Shown here one piece after another: positions 52,495-61,885 of a stretch of 64,000 nucleotides of DNA (positions are counted from its first letter, which is position 1; each line of letters begins with the position of its first letter). The translations under genes were made by a program, and so were the position numbers. The stretch spans positions 248,001 through 312,000 of the forward strand of contig NC_011071.1 in assembly GCF_000020665.1 (NCBI RefSeq), read 5' to 3'. This DNA is from Stenotrophomonas maltophilia R551-3 (GTDB lineage Bacteria; Pseudomonadota; Gammaproteobacteria; Xanthomonadales; Xanthomonadaceae). Under the pieces are notes generated by a model. That model was given only the letters and a program-made list of their open reading frames with translations. It was not told the origin of the DNA and did no database searches.

Positions 52495-53817
52495 TCAGGT
52501 TTCGCGCAACGCCGTGGTGATGGGCAACCGTGCCGCGCGCAGCGCCGGGAACAGGCCGCCGACGAGGCCGATGCCCAGTGCCCATTTCAGGCCGGTCCAC
52601 AGCAGTTCCGACGACACATGGAACTTGAACACCACCGCGCTGAAGTTGCTGCCGATGGTGGACACGCTGTAACCATTGAACAGCAGCCACGCCACCGCAC
52701 ACCCCAGCAGGCCACCCAGCAGGGCCAGCAGCATTGTTTCCAGCATCACTGCAGTCACCACCGGCAGGCCGCGGAAGCCGATCGCCCGCATCGTGGCGAT
52801 CTCGCGCGCACGCGTGGCCACCGCTGCGTACATGGTGTTGAGCGCACCGAACACCGCACCCACCGCCATGATGGTGCCGATCACCTTGCCGAGGATGTCG
52901 ATCAGCTTGGTCAGGCCACCGCCCTGCTTGCTGTAGTAGACGCGGGTGGTTTCCACGTCCAGTTTCAGGCGCGGGTCGGCAGCGACGGCGGCCTTGAACT
53001 GCTCGAAGCCGGGCTTGCCATCGGTGCGCACGCTGATCGACTGCCACGCACTGCGCTGGTAGGTGGTGGCCAGCGTATCGGCGTCGGTCCACAGTTCCGA
53101 GTCATGCGCATCGCCGGTGGCGAACACACCGACCACGGTCCAGGTCTGGTTGCCCAGCGTCAGCGTCTTGCCCACATCCAGATCGCGGAACTGGCCCTTG
53201 GCGCCCTGGCCGACCACGATCTCGCGCAGGCCGGTGGCGAACGTGCGGCCTTCGACAATCTTGACCTTGTCATGCACCGCCCACGCCTGCGGGCCGACGC
53301 CGCGGAACTGCGCGTTGACGTCGGTGCCATCGGACTTCGACACCAGGTTGACCACCTGCGACAACTCCGGTGACAGCAGCGGCCGGCCTTCGGCATCGCG
53401 GCTGATGCCGGGCAGGGTGGACAACGTCGGCACCTGCTCGCGGGTGATGACCGAGTTGGTTTCGGCCTGCGAGCCGCCGCGCAGCACGATGGCGGTGGTG
53501 TCATCGCCGGTGTTGTTGAGCGTGGCCTGGAAGCCTTCGCCCATCGCCAGCATCGCCACCAGCACGCCGACCACGCCGGCGATGCCGACCACGATCACCG
53601 AGGACGCGCCCCAGCGCTGCGGCAGACTGGCTACGCCGATGCGGGTGGCGGCCAGCGCCAGTCGCCCACCGCGGGTCAGCAGCAGCCACAGTGCCACCAG
53701 CACGGCGACCGCCAACACGCCGATCCACGGCAGGCCGATCCACAGCACCAGGCCGATCACCAGCAGCAGCGCGGTCAGCGCATTGCCCAGCCACTTCTTG
53801 AGTTTGCTCTTGAACAT
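52495..53817 (-). CDS. ABC transporter permease, MacB/FtsX type (second)
   Basis: A 440-residue permease with two adjacent N-terminal hydrophobic segments (LTALLLVIGLVLWIGLPWIG and onward), an FtsX-type TM near residue 80 (SSVIVVGIAGVVGVLVAMLAMG), a large periplasmic domain of about 200 residues and three C-terminal TM helices (from IGTIMAVGAVFGALNTMYAAV). It is fourth in an operon with an adaptor, an ATPase and another permease. The usual MacB has ATPase and permease in one chain; here they are separate. Confidence 0.9.
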   Translation of the reverse strand: MFKSKLKKWLGNALTALLLVIGLVLWIGLPWIGVLAVAVLVALWLLLTRGGRLALAATRIGVASLPQRWGASSVIVVGIAGVVGVLVAMLAMGEGFQATLNNTGDDTTAIVLRGGSQAETNSVITREQVPTLSTLPGISRDAEGRPLLSPELSQVVNLVSKSDGTDVNAQFRGVGPQAWAVHDKVKIVEGRTFATGLREIVVGQGAKGQFRDLDVGKTLTLGNQTWTVVGVFATGDAHDSELWTDADTLATTYQRSAWQSISVRTDGKPGFEQFKAAVAADPRLKLDVETTRVYYSKQGGGLTKLIDILGKVIGTIMAVGAVFGALNTMYAAVATRAREIATMRAIGFRGLPVVTAVMLETMLLALLGGLLGCAVAWLLFNGYSVSTIGSNFSAVVFKFHVSSELLWTGLKWALGIGLVGGLFPALRAARLPITTALRET

Positions 53818-53830
53818 GTCGGTGTCCTCC

Positions 53831-54988
53831 TCAGCGGCCGGCCAGTGCGTCGACGATCTTCAGGCGCTTGGCACGCAGCGCCGGCAGCAGGCCGACGATG
53901 ATGCCGATCACCACGATCAGGCCCAGCCCCATCAGCCAGGTCGGCGTCGGCACGTGCGGCGGCAGCATGCCCATGCTCTTTGGCCCGATCGCCGGCAGGA
54001 TCAGTGCAGCCAGGCCCATGCCGATCAGGCCACCGAGGCCGATCAGCAGCACCGACTCCACCATTACCAGCATCAGCACGGTGCTGTCCTTGAAGCCCAG
54101 CGTCTTCAGCGTGGCCAGTTCGGGCACGCGCTCGCGCACCGCCTGCGCCATGGTGTTGCCGGTCAACAGCAGCAGGGTGAAGAACACCGCACCCATGATC
54201 GAGGTGACGATCATGCCGATGTCGGCGAACTGCTTGACGAAGGCCTGCTGGAACGCCGATTCGGTCTGGGTCTTGGTTTCGTGGTCGGAGTTGGCCGAGA
54301 TCGCGTCGATCGCCTGCGCCACCCGCGAAGAGTGGTCCGGGTTGTCCAGCGTCACCGTGTACCAGCTCACCTGGTTCTTGATGTAGTCGTTGGACTCATC
54401 GAAGTACTTCCAGTTCATCATCAACTGGCGTTCTTCGTTGGAGGCCTGTGCCGGATCCCTGGAACGGTAGATGCCCTTCAACTCCAGCGGCCAGTCGTTG
54501 CTGCCGCCGCGCGGGAAGATTGTCGCCTGCAGCGGAATGGTGTCGCCGATCTTCCAGCCGAACTGCTTGGCCAGGGTCTCGCCGACGATGGCGCCGGTGC
54601 GGGTGTTCTTCCAGTCTTCCAGCTGCGCCGGGTCGATCTGCAGTTCGCGGTAGACATCGAAGTAGTTGGGTGACACCGAGAAGTTCGGGAAGAAATTCTT
54701 CGGGTCCTGGTAGATGCCGCCGAACCACATGCCATAGGCCACGTCGCGTACACCGGCGACCTGGCGGATCTGCGTTTCCAGGCGGATCGGCAGCGACTGG
54801 GTGATCGACAGGCGCGAGGCAGTGACCAGCCGGTTGGCACCTTCCACGCTACCACCGGAGGTGAACGCCACGCGCACCGAATCGAGCATGCCGAACAGCA
54901 GGAACGCGGCCACCACCGACAGCAGGGTCAACAAGGTGCGGGTGCGGGTGCGGAACAGCTGCGCCCAGACCAACGAGAAGTATTTCAT
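53831..54988 (-). CDS. ABC transporter permease, MacB/FtsX type (first)
   Basis: A 385-residue permease. TM1 (TLLTLLSVVAAFLLFGMLDSV), a periplasmic domain of about 200 residues (VSPNYFDVYRELQ, RRGSNDWPLELKGIYR region) and three C-terminal helices beginning IGMIVTSIMGAVFFTLLLLTG with the FtsX-typical AVRERVPELATLKTLGF. It would form a heterodimer with the neighbouring permease. Start and stop are 14 bp from each neighbour. Confidence 0.9.
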   Translation of the reverse strand: MKYFSLVWAQLFRTRTRTLLTLLSVVAAFLLFGMLDSVRVAFTSGGSVEGANRLVTASRLSITQSLPIRLETQIRQVAGVRDVAYGMWFGGIYQDPKNFFPNFSVSPNYFDVYRELQIDPAQLEDWKNTRTGAIVGETLAKQFGWKIGDTIPLQATIFPRGGSNDWPLELKGIYRSRDPAQASNEERQLMMNWKYFDESNDYIKNQVSWYTVTLDNPDHSSRVAQAIDAISANSDHETKTQTESAFQQAFVKQFADIGMIVTSIMGAVFFTLLLLTGNTMAQAVRERVPELATLKTLGFKDSTVLMLVMVESVLLIGLGGLIGMGLAALILPAIGPKSMGMLPPHVPTPTWLMGLGLIVVIGIIVGLLPALRAKRLKIVDALAGR

Positions 54989-55002
54989 CGCTGTGGCCTC
55001 CG

Positions 55003-55692
<690 letters not shown>

Positions 55693-55794
55693 GGGTGGTT
55701 CTCCACGGAAGGCGGGAAACGGGGAAGCACACCTGCGGTGGCCGCAGGCGTGCGTCGAGCGGTGTTGCCGGCGGCGCCCGCAGGCGCCAGGCCG

Positions 55795-57048
55795 TTACTG
55801 CGCTTGTTTCTGTTGCACCTTGGCGCCATCGCGGAGGGTGTCCGGCGGGTTCACCACCACCGATTCACCTGCGCTCACGCCCTTGAGGATCTGGCGGTCC
55901 TTGCCCATCGCCTGGCCAGCCTCGACCGTGCGCTGCTGCACGCGGCTCTCGTCACCCAGCACGAAGGCCACCGATGTGCCCTCGCGCTGGACCACGGCGC
56001 CACCTGGCACGCGCACGCCTTGCGGCTTGGCGGCCGCCTGCGGCTGTGCCTGTTCCAGGAAGCTGACCCGCACGCCCATCTCCGGCACGATGCGCGGGTC
56101 CTTCACCTTCAGCGCCACGCGTACCTTCACCGTGGCCTTGCCGCGGTCGGCGGTGGGGATGATGGCGATCACCTCACCCGGAATCTTCCATTCCGGGTAG
56201 GCGTTGAGCGTGGCTTCCACCGGCATCTTCGGCTGCACGCGGCCGATGAAAGCTTCGCCGACCTCGACTTCGATCTCCAGCGATTCCATGTCGACGATGG
56301 TGCCGATGCCGGTACGGGTGAAGCCACCACCGGCCGACAGCGGCGAGACGATTTCGCCGGGCTGCGCAGCCTTGGCGGTGACCACGCCGGAGAACGGCGC
56401 GCGCACGATGTTGTTGTCCACGCCCAGGTCGGCGATGGCCAGCTGGTCGTTGGCCACCTTGACGTTGCGCTGTGCGGTGTCCAGCTGTGCACGCAGGCTG
56501 TCGCGCTGGGCCACCGCCTGGTCGTACTGCGAGCGCGACACCAGCTGCTGGCCGACCAGTGCCTGCAGGCGGCTGGCCTCGGCGGCGGCCTGCTTCTGCT
56601 GTGCTTCCAGCCCGGCCACCTGGCTGCGTGCGGCCTGCAGCTGCGAGGCATACAGGCTGCGCTGCGCGTCGGCATCGATCGGGTCCAGCGTGGCCATGAT
56701 CTGGCCCTGCTCCACGCGCATGCCTTCCTCGATCATCACCTCGCGAACCTTGCCGGTGATCTTGGCCGAGACGGTGGCCATGCGCCGCGCAACGACATAG
56801 CCGCTGGCGTCGAGCACCGAACTGCTGGCGTTGCCCTGCTGGATGGCCACTGCCGGCGCGGTTTCCACGTCCACCGCCGGGGTACGCCCGAACAGGGCGA
56901 AGGCAGCAGCGGCCAGCAGCAACACGATCACGATGATCGCGATCCACAGCCAGCGGCGGCCACCACCACTGCCACTCCCTCCTGAGGCGGGCGGCGGGGA
57001 CTTGCGGTCGATACGGAGTTCCTTCAACAGCTCGGCAGAAGCGTTCAT
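55795..57048 (-). CDS. periplasmic adaptor (membrane fusion) protein, MacA-like
   Basis: A 417-residue HlyD/MacA-type adaptor. A cytosolic start, one TM helix (WLWIAIIVIVLLLAAAAFALFG) after a Gly/Ser-rich segment, split lipoyl halves (ASGYVVARRMATVSAKITGKVREVMIEEGMRV... and VRAPFSGVVTAKAAQPGE), a coiled-coil hairpin between them (about residues 125-195) and beta-barrel and membrane-proximal domains to the end. It is first of the operon. An in-frame ATG three codons upstream (57057) is an alternative start. It would link the pump to an outer-membrane channel such as TolC, not encoded here. Confidence 0.92.
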   Translation of the reverse strand: MNASAELLKELRIDRKSPPPASGGSGSGGGRRWLWIAIIVIVLLLAAAAFALFGRTPAVDVETAPAVAIQQGNASSSVLDASGYVVARRMATVSAKITGKVREVMIEEGMRVEQGQIMATLDPIDADAQRSLYASQLQAARSQVAGLEAQQKQAAAEASRLQALVGQQLVSRSQYDQAVAQRDSLRAQLDTAQRNVKVANDQLAIADLGVDNNIVRAPFSGVVTAKAAQPGEIVSPLSAGGGFTRTGIGTIVDMESLEIEVEVGEAFIGRVQPKMPVEATLNAYPEWKIPGEVIAIIPTADRGKATVKVRVALKVKDPRIVPEMGVRVSFLEQAQPQAAAKPQGVRVPGGAVVQREGTSVAFVLGDESRVQQRTVEAGQAMGKDRQILKGVSAGESVVVNPPDTLRDGAKVQQKQAQ

Positions 57049-57156
57049 TCGTTCCATCACAGGCGTTCGGGCGGGTGTGACCGGAAGGGCGGACGGCGGC
57101 GGTTCCGGCGGTGGAGCGTGCGGCACAGCATGAAGGCAGGCACAGCGATGACGGCA

Positions 57157-57170
57157 GTGACAGCTGTCAC
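57157..57170. promoter_or_regulatory. perfect palindrome between the two ABC operons
   Basis: GTGACAGCTGTCAC, a perfect 14-bp dyad in the 172-bp divergent region, with related TGACG and TGACA half-sites nearby. A TGACA-x-TGTCA arrangement is common for LuxR-type response regulators, so it is a candidate target for the DesR-like regulator encoded in the right-hand operon. Confidence 0.5.
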
Positions 57171-57220
57171 CCGATGACACTGACGGCGGCAACTGCGAAA
57201 TGTGACCACGGCGGCACAGG

Positions 57221-58147
57221 ATGGCAACGTCCCCGCTACCGGTACCGCCCATGGATCCGATCGCCCCGTCGCTGGCCCGCCTGCAGCAGGTGCAGGTGCG
57301 TTACCGCGACCATACCGCCCTGCATGGCATCGACCTGCAGGTCCGCGCTGGCCAGGTGCTGGCGCTGCTGGGCCGCAACGGTGCCGGCAAGAGTACCGCG
57401 ATCAGCGTGTTGTTGGGCCTGCGCCGCGCCGATGGCGGGCAGGTCGAACTGCTCGGCGGCGACCCGCAGCAGCGGACCAGCCGTCTCGGCCTGGGCGTGA
57501 TGCTGCAGAGCACCAGCCTGCCGCCGATGCTGCAGGTGGACGAACTGGTGGCGCAGGCAAGCGCCTGCTACCCCGACCCGATGCCGCTGCAGGAGGTACT
57601 GCAGCGCGCCGGCCTGCAGGCGCTCGCGCGCCGCCGCTACGGCCAGCTGTCCGGTGGCCAGCAGCGCGCCGTGCAGTTCGCCATCGCGCTGTGTGGGCGG
57701 CCACGCGTACTGTTCCTGGACGAGCCCACCACCGGTCTGGACATCCAGGCACGGCGGGTGATGTGGCAGGCGATCCGGCAGCTGGTGGCCGAAGGCTGTG
57801 GCGTGCTGCTGACCACCCATTACCTGGAGGAAGCCGAAGCGCTGGCGCAGCAGGTGGTGGTGCTGGAGCAGGGCCGGGTACTGGCCGACGCGCCGCTGAG
57901 CGAGCTGCGCCTGGCCGATCGGCCGCGCCGCATCCGCTGCCGCAGCGGGTTGCCCATGGAGGACGTGCAGCAGTGGCCGGGCGTGCAGGAGGTGCAGCGC
58001 GACGGCGAGCACCTGCAGCTGCTGGCGAGCCCGGCCGAGCCGGTGGTGGCGCGCCTGCTGGCCGCCGACGCGCAGCTGCGCGAGCTGGAAGTACAGGGCG
58101 CGGCGCTGGCCGACGCCTTCCTCGACATGACCCGGGAGGCCGCATGA
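57221..58147 (+). CDS. ABC-2 type transporter ATP-binding protein
   Basis: A 308-residue ATPase. Walker A is GRNGAGKSTA, the signature LSGGQQRAVQFAIA, Walker B VLFLDEPTTGLD, and the H-loop lies in LLTTHYLEEAEAL. The C-terminal 80 residues are a CcmA/DrrA-like extension. Order (ATPase, ABC-2 permease, DesK-like kinase, DesR-like regulator) resembles the Bacillus yvfRSTU type of self-regulated exporter. Overlaps the permease by ATGA; the start might be the ATG at 57251. Confidence 0.92.
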   Translation: MATSPLPVPPMDPIAPSLARLQQVQVRYRDHTALHGIDLQVRAGQVLALLGRNGAGKSTAISVLLGLRRADGGQVELLGGDPQQRTSRLGLGVMLQSTSLPPMLQVDELVAQASACYPDPMPLQEVLQRAGLQALARRRYGQLSGGQQRAVQFAIALCGRPRVLFLDEPTTGLDIQARRVMWQAIRQLVAEGCGVLLTTHYLEEAEALAQQVVVLEQGRVLADAPLSELRLADRPRRIRCRSGLPMEDVQQWPGVQEVQRDGEHLQLLASPAEPVVARLLAADAQLRELEVQGAALADAFLDMTREAA

Positions 58148-58920
58148 ACACCCTGATCCGTACCGCCAGGTTGCCGCTGCCTGCATGGCGCCAGGCGCTG
58201 CGCCCGTATCGCGCTGAACTGCTGGCCGAACTGCGCCGGGCCTGGCGTACGCCGGCGTTCGCGGTGCCCTCGCTGCTGTTCCCGGTGCTGTTCTATCTGC
58301 TGTTCGGTGTGCTGCTGGGGCGTGGTCACGCGCCGCTGTATCTGTTGGCCACCTACTGCGTGTTTGGCGCGATGGCCCCGGCCCTGTTCGGCTTCGGCGT
58401 GCAGTTGGCGCTGGACCGCGAAGGCGGCCTGCTGACCCTCAAGCGCGCGCTGCCGATGCCGGCGGCGGCACCGCTGCTGGCACGGCTGGCGATGGCGGTG
58501 ATGTTCGCGCTGCTGGTGGCGTTACTGCTGATCGGCGTCGCGCGCGTGTTCGGTGGTGTGCAGCTGCAGGCGTTGCAGATGGTGCAGCTGCTGGCGGTGG
58601 CGGGCCTGGCGGCGCTGCCGCTGGGGGCGATCGGCCTGCTGATCGGCAGCCATGTCAGTGCCAGCGCGGCGCCGGCGATGGTCAATCTGGTTTATCTGCC
58701 GCTGGCCCTGCTGTCCGGCCTGTGGCTGCCGCTGTCGGCGCTGCCGAAGTTTTTCTCGACGATGGCCCCACTGTGGCCGACCTGGCATCTGGCGCAGCTG
58801 GCGCTGCCGGTGGTCGGGCTGCCGTCGGTGGGCAGCCTCGCCGGCCACCTGCTGGTGCTGCTGGCGGTGACCGTGGTCGCGTTGCTGCTGGCGCGCCGTC
58901 GCCTGCGCCGGATCGGCTGA
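58144..58920 (+). CDS. ABC-2 type transporter permease
   Basis: A 258-residue permease of the ABC-2 family with six hydrophobic helices, starting FAVPSLLFPVLFYLLFGVLLG. A positively charged N-terminus and the segment VNLVYLPLALLSGLWLPLSALPKF agree with NodJ/DrrB-type permeases. Together with the preceding ATPase it would export a drug or lipid-like compound. The start overlaps the ATPase stop. Confidence 0.9.
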   Translation: MNTLIRTARLPLPAWRQALRPYRAELLAELRRAWRTPAFAVPSLLFPVLFYLLFGVLLGRGHAPLYLLATYCVFGAMAPALFGFGVQLALDREGGLLTLKRALPMPAAAPLLARLAMAVMFALLVALLLIGVARVFGGVQLQALQMVQLLAVAGLAALPLGAIGLLIGSHVSASAAPAMVNLVYLPLALLSGLWLPLSALPKFFSTMAPLWPTWHLAQLALPVVGLPSVGSLAGHLLVLLAVTVVALLLARRRLRRIG

Positions 58921-58926
58921 ACTGGC

Positions 58927-60141
58927 ATGATCGGCAGCGATCGTCCCCGCCTGGATTCTCCTGTGTCGTCGAGCTGGCTTGCGTCCCTGCTGCGCCCCGC
59001 ACCGGATTCGGCGGTGGCCGAGCTGCTGCGGCGTGGCAAATCGCCCTGGAGCGGTGCGATCCACCTGCTGTGGTCGGTCTGGATCTTCCTCACCCCGGTG
59101 CTGGGGAACGGCTTCACCCTGCGCTGGCTGTTGCTGACTCTGGTCAGCTATCCGCTGTTCCTGCTGTTCTACGCCAAGGTGATGCTGGCGCCACGGCACC
59201 ATGCATGGCGCTACGCGCTGGGCATGATCGTGATGGCCCTGGTACTGCTTCCGTGGTACCCCTCGGGACTGAGCTATTTCGTGTTCGGCTGCGTGATGAT
59301 CCGCATGAGCAGCCGGGGCGGCTGGTGGCAGTACCTGCTGCAGCTCACCGGGCTGAACCTTCTGTTCTGCAGCACCGCGCTGTACTTCGGTTATCCGTGG
59401 CAGGCCATGGTGTGGATGCCGGCAGTGTCGTTCATCGTCGGCCTGGTGGTGAACGTGGAGGCCTTGAGCCAGCAGCGCGACGTGGCCCTGCAGCTGTCCC
59501 AGGACGAGGTGCGACGGCTTGCGACCACCGCCGAGCGCGAGCGTATCGGCCGCGACCTGCACGATCTGCTGGGGCACACGCTGTCGCTGATCACGCTGAA
59601 ACTGGAGCTGGCGCGCAAGCTGTACGATCGCGATGACGAGCGTGCACGGCAGGAAATCGGTGAAGCCGAGGCCATCGCCCGCGAAGCACTGGCACAGGTG
59701 CGCAGTGCGGTGACCGGCATCCGCGCCAGTGATCTGGCGGGCGAACTGGCGTCGGCGCGTCTGCTGCTGGAATGCCAGCAGGTGCACCTGCAGTACACGG
59801 CGCCGCCAGCGATGCCGGTGGAGGTGGAACGCGGGCTGGCGCTGGTGTTGCGCGAGGCCGCCACCAACATCGTGCGCCATGCGCAGGCGACCCGGGTGCA
59901 GGTGGATTTCATGCTTGAGGACCGACAGTTGGCGATGCAGATACGCGATGACGGCCGCGGCGGCGTGCAGGCCGAGGGCAATGGATTGAGTGGCATGCGC
60001 GAACGGGCGGCGGCGCTCGGGGGACAGCTGACCCTGCAGTCGCCGCGCGGCGAAGGCACGCTGCTGACCGTGCGCGTGCCCCTGATGGCCGCCACCACGC
60101 CGTTGTCGCCGGCATCGTTGGCACAGGGGGGCGCGGCATGA
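58927..60141 (+). CDS. sensor histidine kinase, DesK-like
   Basis: A 404-residue kinase with about five N-terminal TM helices (residues 45-175), a HisKA_3 dimerisation helix and an HATPase domain. The phosphorylated His is H212 in GRDLHDLLGHTLSL; the ATP site has NIVRHAQAT and DDGRGG; NGLSGMRERAAALGG closes it. DesK-type kinases sense membrane or solute state through their TM bundle. It overlaps the regulator gene by ATGA. Its target is probably the neighbouring transporter genes. Confidence 0.92.
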   Translation: MIGSDRPRLDSPVSSSWLASLLRPAPDSAVAELLRRGKSPWSGAIHLLWSVWIFLTPVLGNGFTLRWLLLTLVSYPLFLLFYAKVMLAPRHHAWRYALGMIVMALVLLPWYPSGLSYFVFGCVMIRMSSRGGWWQYLLQLTGLNLLFCSTALYFGYPWQAMVWMPAVSFIVGLVVNVEALSQQRDVALQLSQDEVRRLATTAERERIGRDLHDLLGHTLSLITLKLELARKLYDRDDERARQEIGEAEAIAREALAQVRSAVTGIRASDLAGELASARLLLECQQVHLQYTAPPAMPVEVERGLALVLREAATNIVRHAQATRVQVDFMLEDRQLAMQIRDDGRGGVQAEGNGLSGMRERAAALGGQLTLQSPRGEGTLLTVRVPLMAATTPLSPASLAQGGAA

Positions 60142-60740
60142 TCCGCATCCTGCTGGCCGAAGACCAGGCGATGGTGCGCGGCGCACTGTCGGCGCTGCTG
60201 GGCCTGGAACCGGACATCGAAGTGCTGGGCAGTGCTGCCGATGGCGAGGCCGCCTGGCGCATGCTGCAGCAGCTGCAGCCGGACATCCTGGTCACCGACA
60301 TCGAGATGCCGGGCCTGAGCGGGCTGGAGCTGGCGCAACGCATCGCCCGCCACGAACTGCCGATCAAGGTGGTGATCGTGACCACCTTCGCCCGCGCCGG
60401 TTTCCTGCGCCGCGCGCTGGAAGCTGGCGTGCTGGGCTACCTGCTGAAGGACGCACCGGCCGAGAACCTGGCCGATGCACTGCGCAAGGTGAAGCAGGGC
60501 ATCCGCGCGATCGACCCGCAGTTGGCGCTGGATGCCTGGTCGCAGGCCGATCCGCTGACCGACCGCGAACGCCGTGTGCTGCGTCTGGCCGGCGAAGGCC
60601 GTACCGCCAGCGAGATCGCAGAGCAGCTGGGGCTGTCGCACGGCACGGTGCGCAACTACCTGTCCGAGTGCATCGGCAAGCTGGGCGTGGCCAATCGGAT
60701 CGAGGCGTACCGGCTGGCGCGGCAGAAGGGGTGGTTGTAG
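60138..60740 (+). CDS. response regulator, DesR/LuxR family
   Basis: A 200-residue NarL/LuxR-type response regulator. The receiver has D54 in LVTDIEMPGLSG; the C-terminal LuxR helix-turn-helix reads LTDRERRVLRLAGEGRTASEIAEQLGLSHGTVRNYLSECIGKLGVANR. It is paired with the DesK-like kinase. A candidate binding site lies upstream of the operon at 57157. Confidence 0.94.
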   Translation: MIRILLAEDQAMVRGALSALLGLEPDIEVLGSAADGEAAWRMLQQLQPDILVTDIEMPGLSGLELAQRIARHELPIKVVIVTTFARAGFLRRALEAGVLGYLLKDAPAENLADALRKVKQGIRAIDPQLALDAWSQADPLTDRERRVLRLAGEGRTASEIAEQLGLSHGTVRNYLSECIGKLGVANRIEAYRLARQKGWL

Positions 60741-60760
60741 GGGCGTGCCCCAACGCATCG

Positions 60761-61321
60761 GTAGCGCCGGGCCATGCCCGGCGGATCATTTCCGCGACCG
60801 CGGGGGGGTGTCACTTTCTTTGCTCGTGCAAAGAAAGTAACCAAAGAAACGCTCCGCCGGCCGCGAGCCGGCGCGCTTCGCACGCCGGTGCCCTGCGCTC
60901 CTCGGTCCGTCGAGGGATGGTGCGGGAACTCGCTGCGCTCAGACACCCGCACCTCTTCGCCCTCGCCGGACCTGCGGTGCTCGGCTCGCTTGAAGGCGGA
61001 CTGGAAGGTCAAGGTCAAGGTCAACGGCAACGCCATCCACGCATGGCGTGAATCCACTGGGTGCAGCTGTGGCATTTGACCTTGGGTCCGCCTTGAGCGA
61101 GCCGAGCATCGCAGGGGAATCAGGGGCGAAGAGGCGCCGGTGTTTGAGCGCAGCGAGTTCGGCGCCGTCCCCTGATTCACCGAGAAGCACAGGGCACCGG
61201 TGCGTAGCACCGGCTCGCGACCTGGCGGCGTGTTTCTTTGGTTACTTTCTTTGCACGAGCAAAGAAAGTGACACCTCTCCGCAGGCGCGGAAATGATCCG
61301 CCGGGCATGGCCCGGCGCTAT
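60761..61321. repeat. 561-bp imperfect palindrome of two inverted non-coding repeat units
   Basis: The whole interval folds on itself. Outer ends are SMAG-type elements (60761-60783 and 61299-61321). Inside them lie identical 44-bp arms (60807-60850 and 61232-61275), each containing a small hairpin CTTTCTTTGC/GCAAAGAAAG. Further inward the halves match again in blocks such as CGGTGCCCTG, AACTCGCTGCGCTCA, CCTCTTCGCCC and TGCTCGGCTCGCT. The centre is a hairpin CGCCAT/ATGGCG at 61031-61048. Each half thus carries one copy of a roughly 270-bp unit. Reading frames through it (VTFFARAKKVT and others) are artefacts. It occupies most of the 608 bp between the regulator and cytochrome b561 genes. Confidence 0.85.
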
Positions 61322-61348
61322 CCATGCGTGGGCGCAGGTGGAACCCGA

Positions 61349-61885
61349 TCAATCCTTCCCCCGCGCCATCGCCTGGAACACGCCATCCCGCCGCACCCAC
61401 AGGTGGAACAGCGCCGCACCCACATGCATCAGCACCGTGGCGAACAACACATAGGCCAGCAGGCTGTGCGCATTACGCAACGCGGCATACAGCGCCGGGG
61501 TATGCGGCACGATCGGCGGCAGGTGCAGGCCGCCCCACAGCACGATCGGGTAACCGCCGGCCGACAGCATCGCCCAGCCGATCAGTGGCATCGCCAGCAT
61601 CAGTGCATACAGCATCCAGTGCGAGGCCTTGGCCGCCATCACCTGCCATACGGGAAGATCCGCCGGCAACGGCGGCGGGCGATGGCGCAGCCGGTTGTAC
61701 AGGCGCAGCAGCACCAGTACGCCGATGGCGATGCCCAACGGGCGGTGCAGGTCGATCAGCATAGGCCGCAGGTGCAGCGAGGCGACCATGGTCACGCCGA
61801 TGAACAGCATGGCGATGATCATCAGTGCCATGGACCAGTGCAGCACCCGTGCCAGCAGGTTGAAGTGGCCGTTACCGGTGCTCAT
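61349..61885 (-). CDS. cytochrome b561
   Basis: A 178-residue four-helix membrane cytochrome of the CybB type. Haem-ligand histidines are visible in LARVLHWSMAL, DLHRPLGIA, SHWMLYALML and LLAYVLFATVLMHVGAALFH. It transfers electrons from quinol to haem partners. It is on the same transcript as the peroxidase gene, overlapping it by ATGA; catalase-like peroxidase with b561 is a recurring pair, with the cytochrome probably providing electrons. Confidence 0.93.
   Translation of the reverse strand: MSTGNGHFNLLARVLHWSMALMIIAMLFIGVTMVASLHLRPMLIDLHRPLGIAIGVLVLLRLYNRLRHRPPPLPADLPVWQVMAAKASHWMLYALMLAMPLIGWAMLSAGGYPIVLWGGLHLPPIVPHTPALYAALRNAHSLLAYVLFATVLMHVGAALFHLWVRRDGVFQAMARGKD

Noticed and set aside
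60656..61296. Several ORFs with VTFFARAKKVT peptides
   Set aside because: They are translations of the repeat unit, present on both strands because the element is palindromic; no start signals or coding bias.
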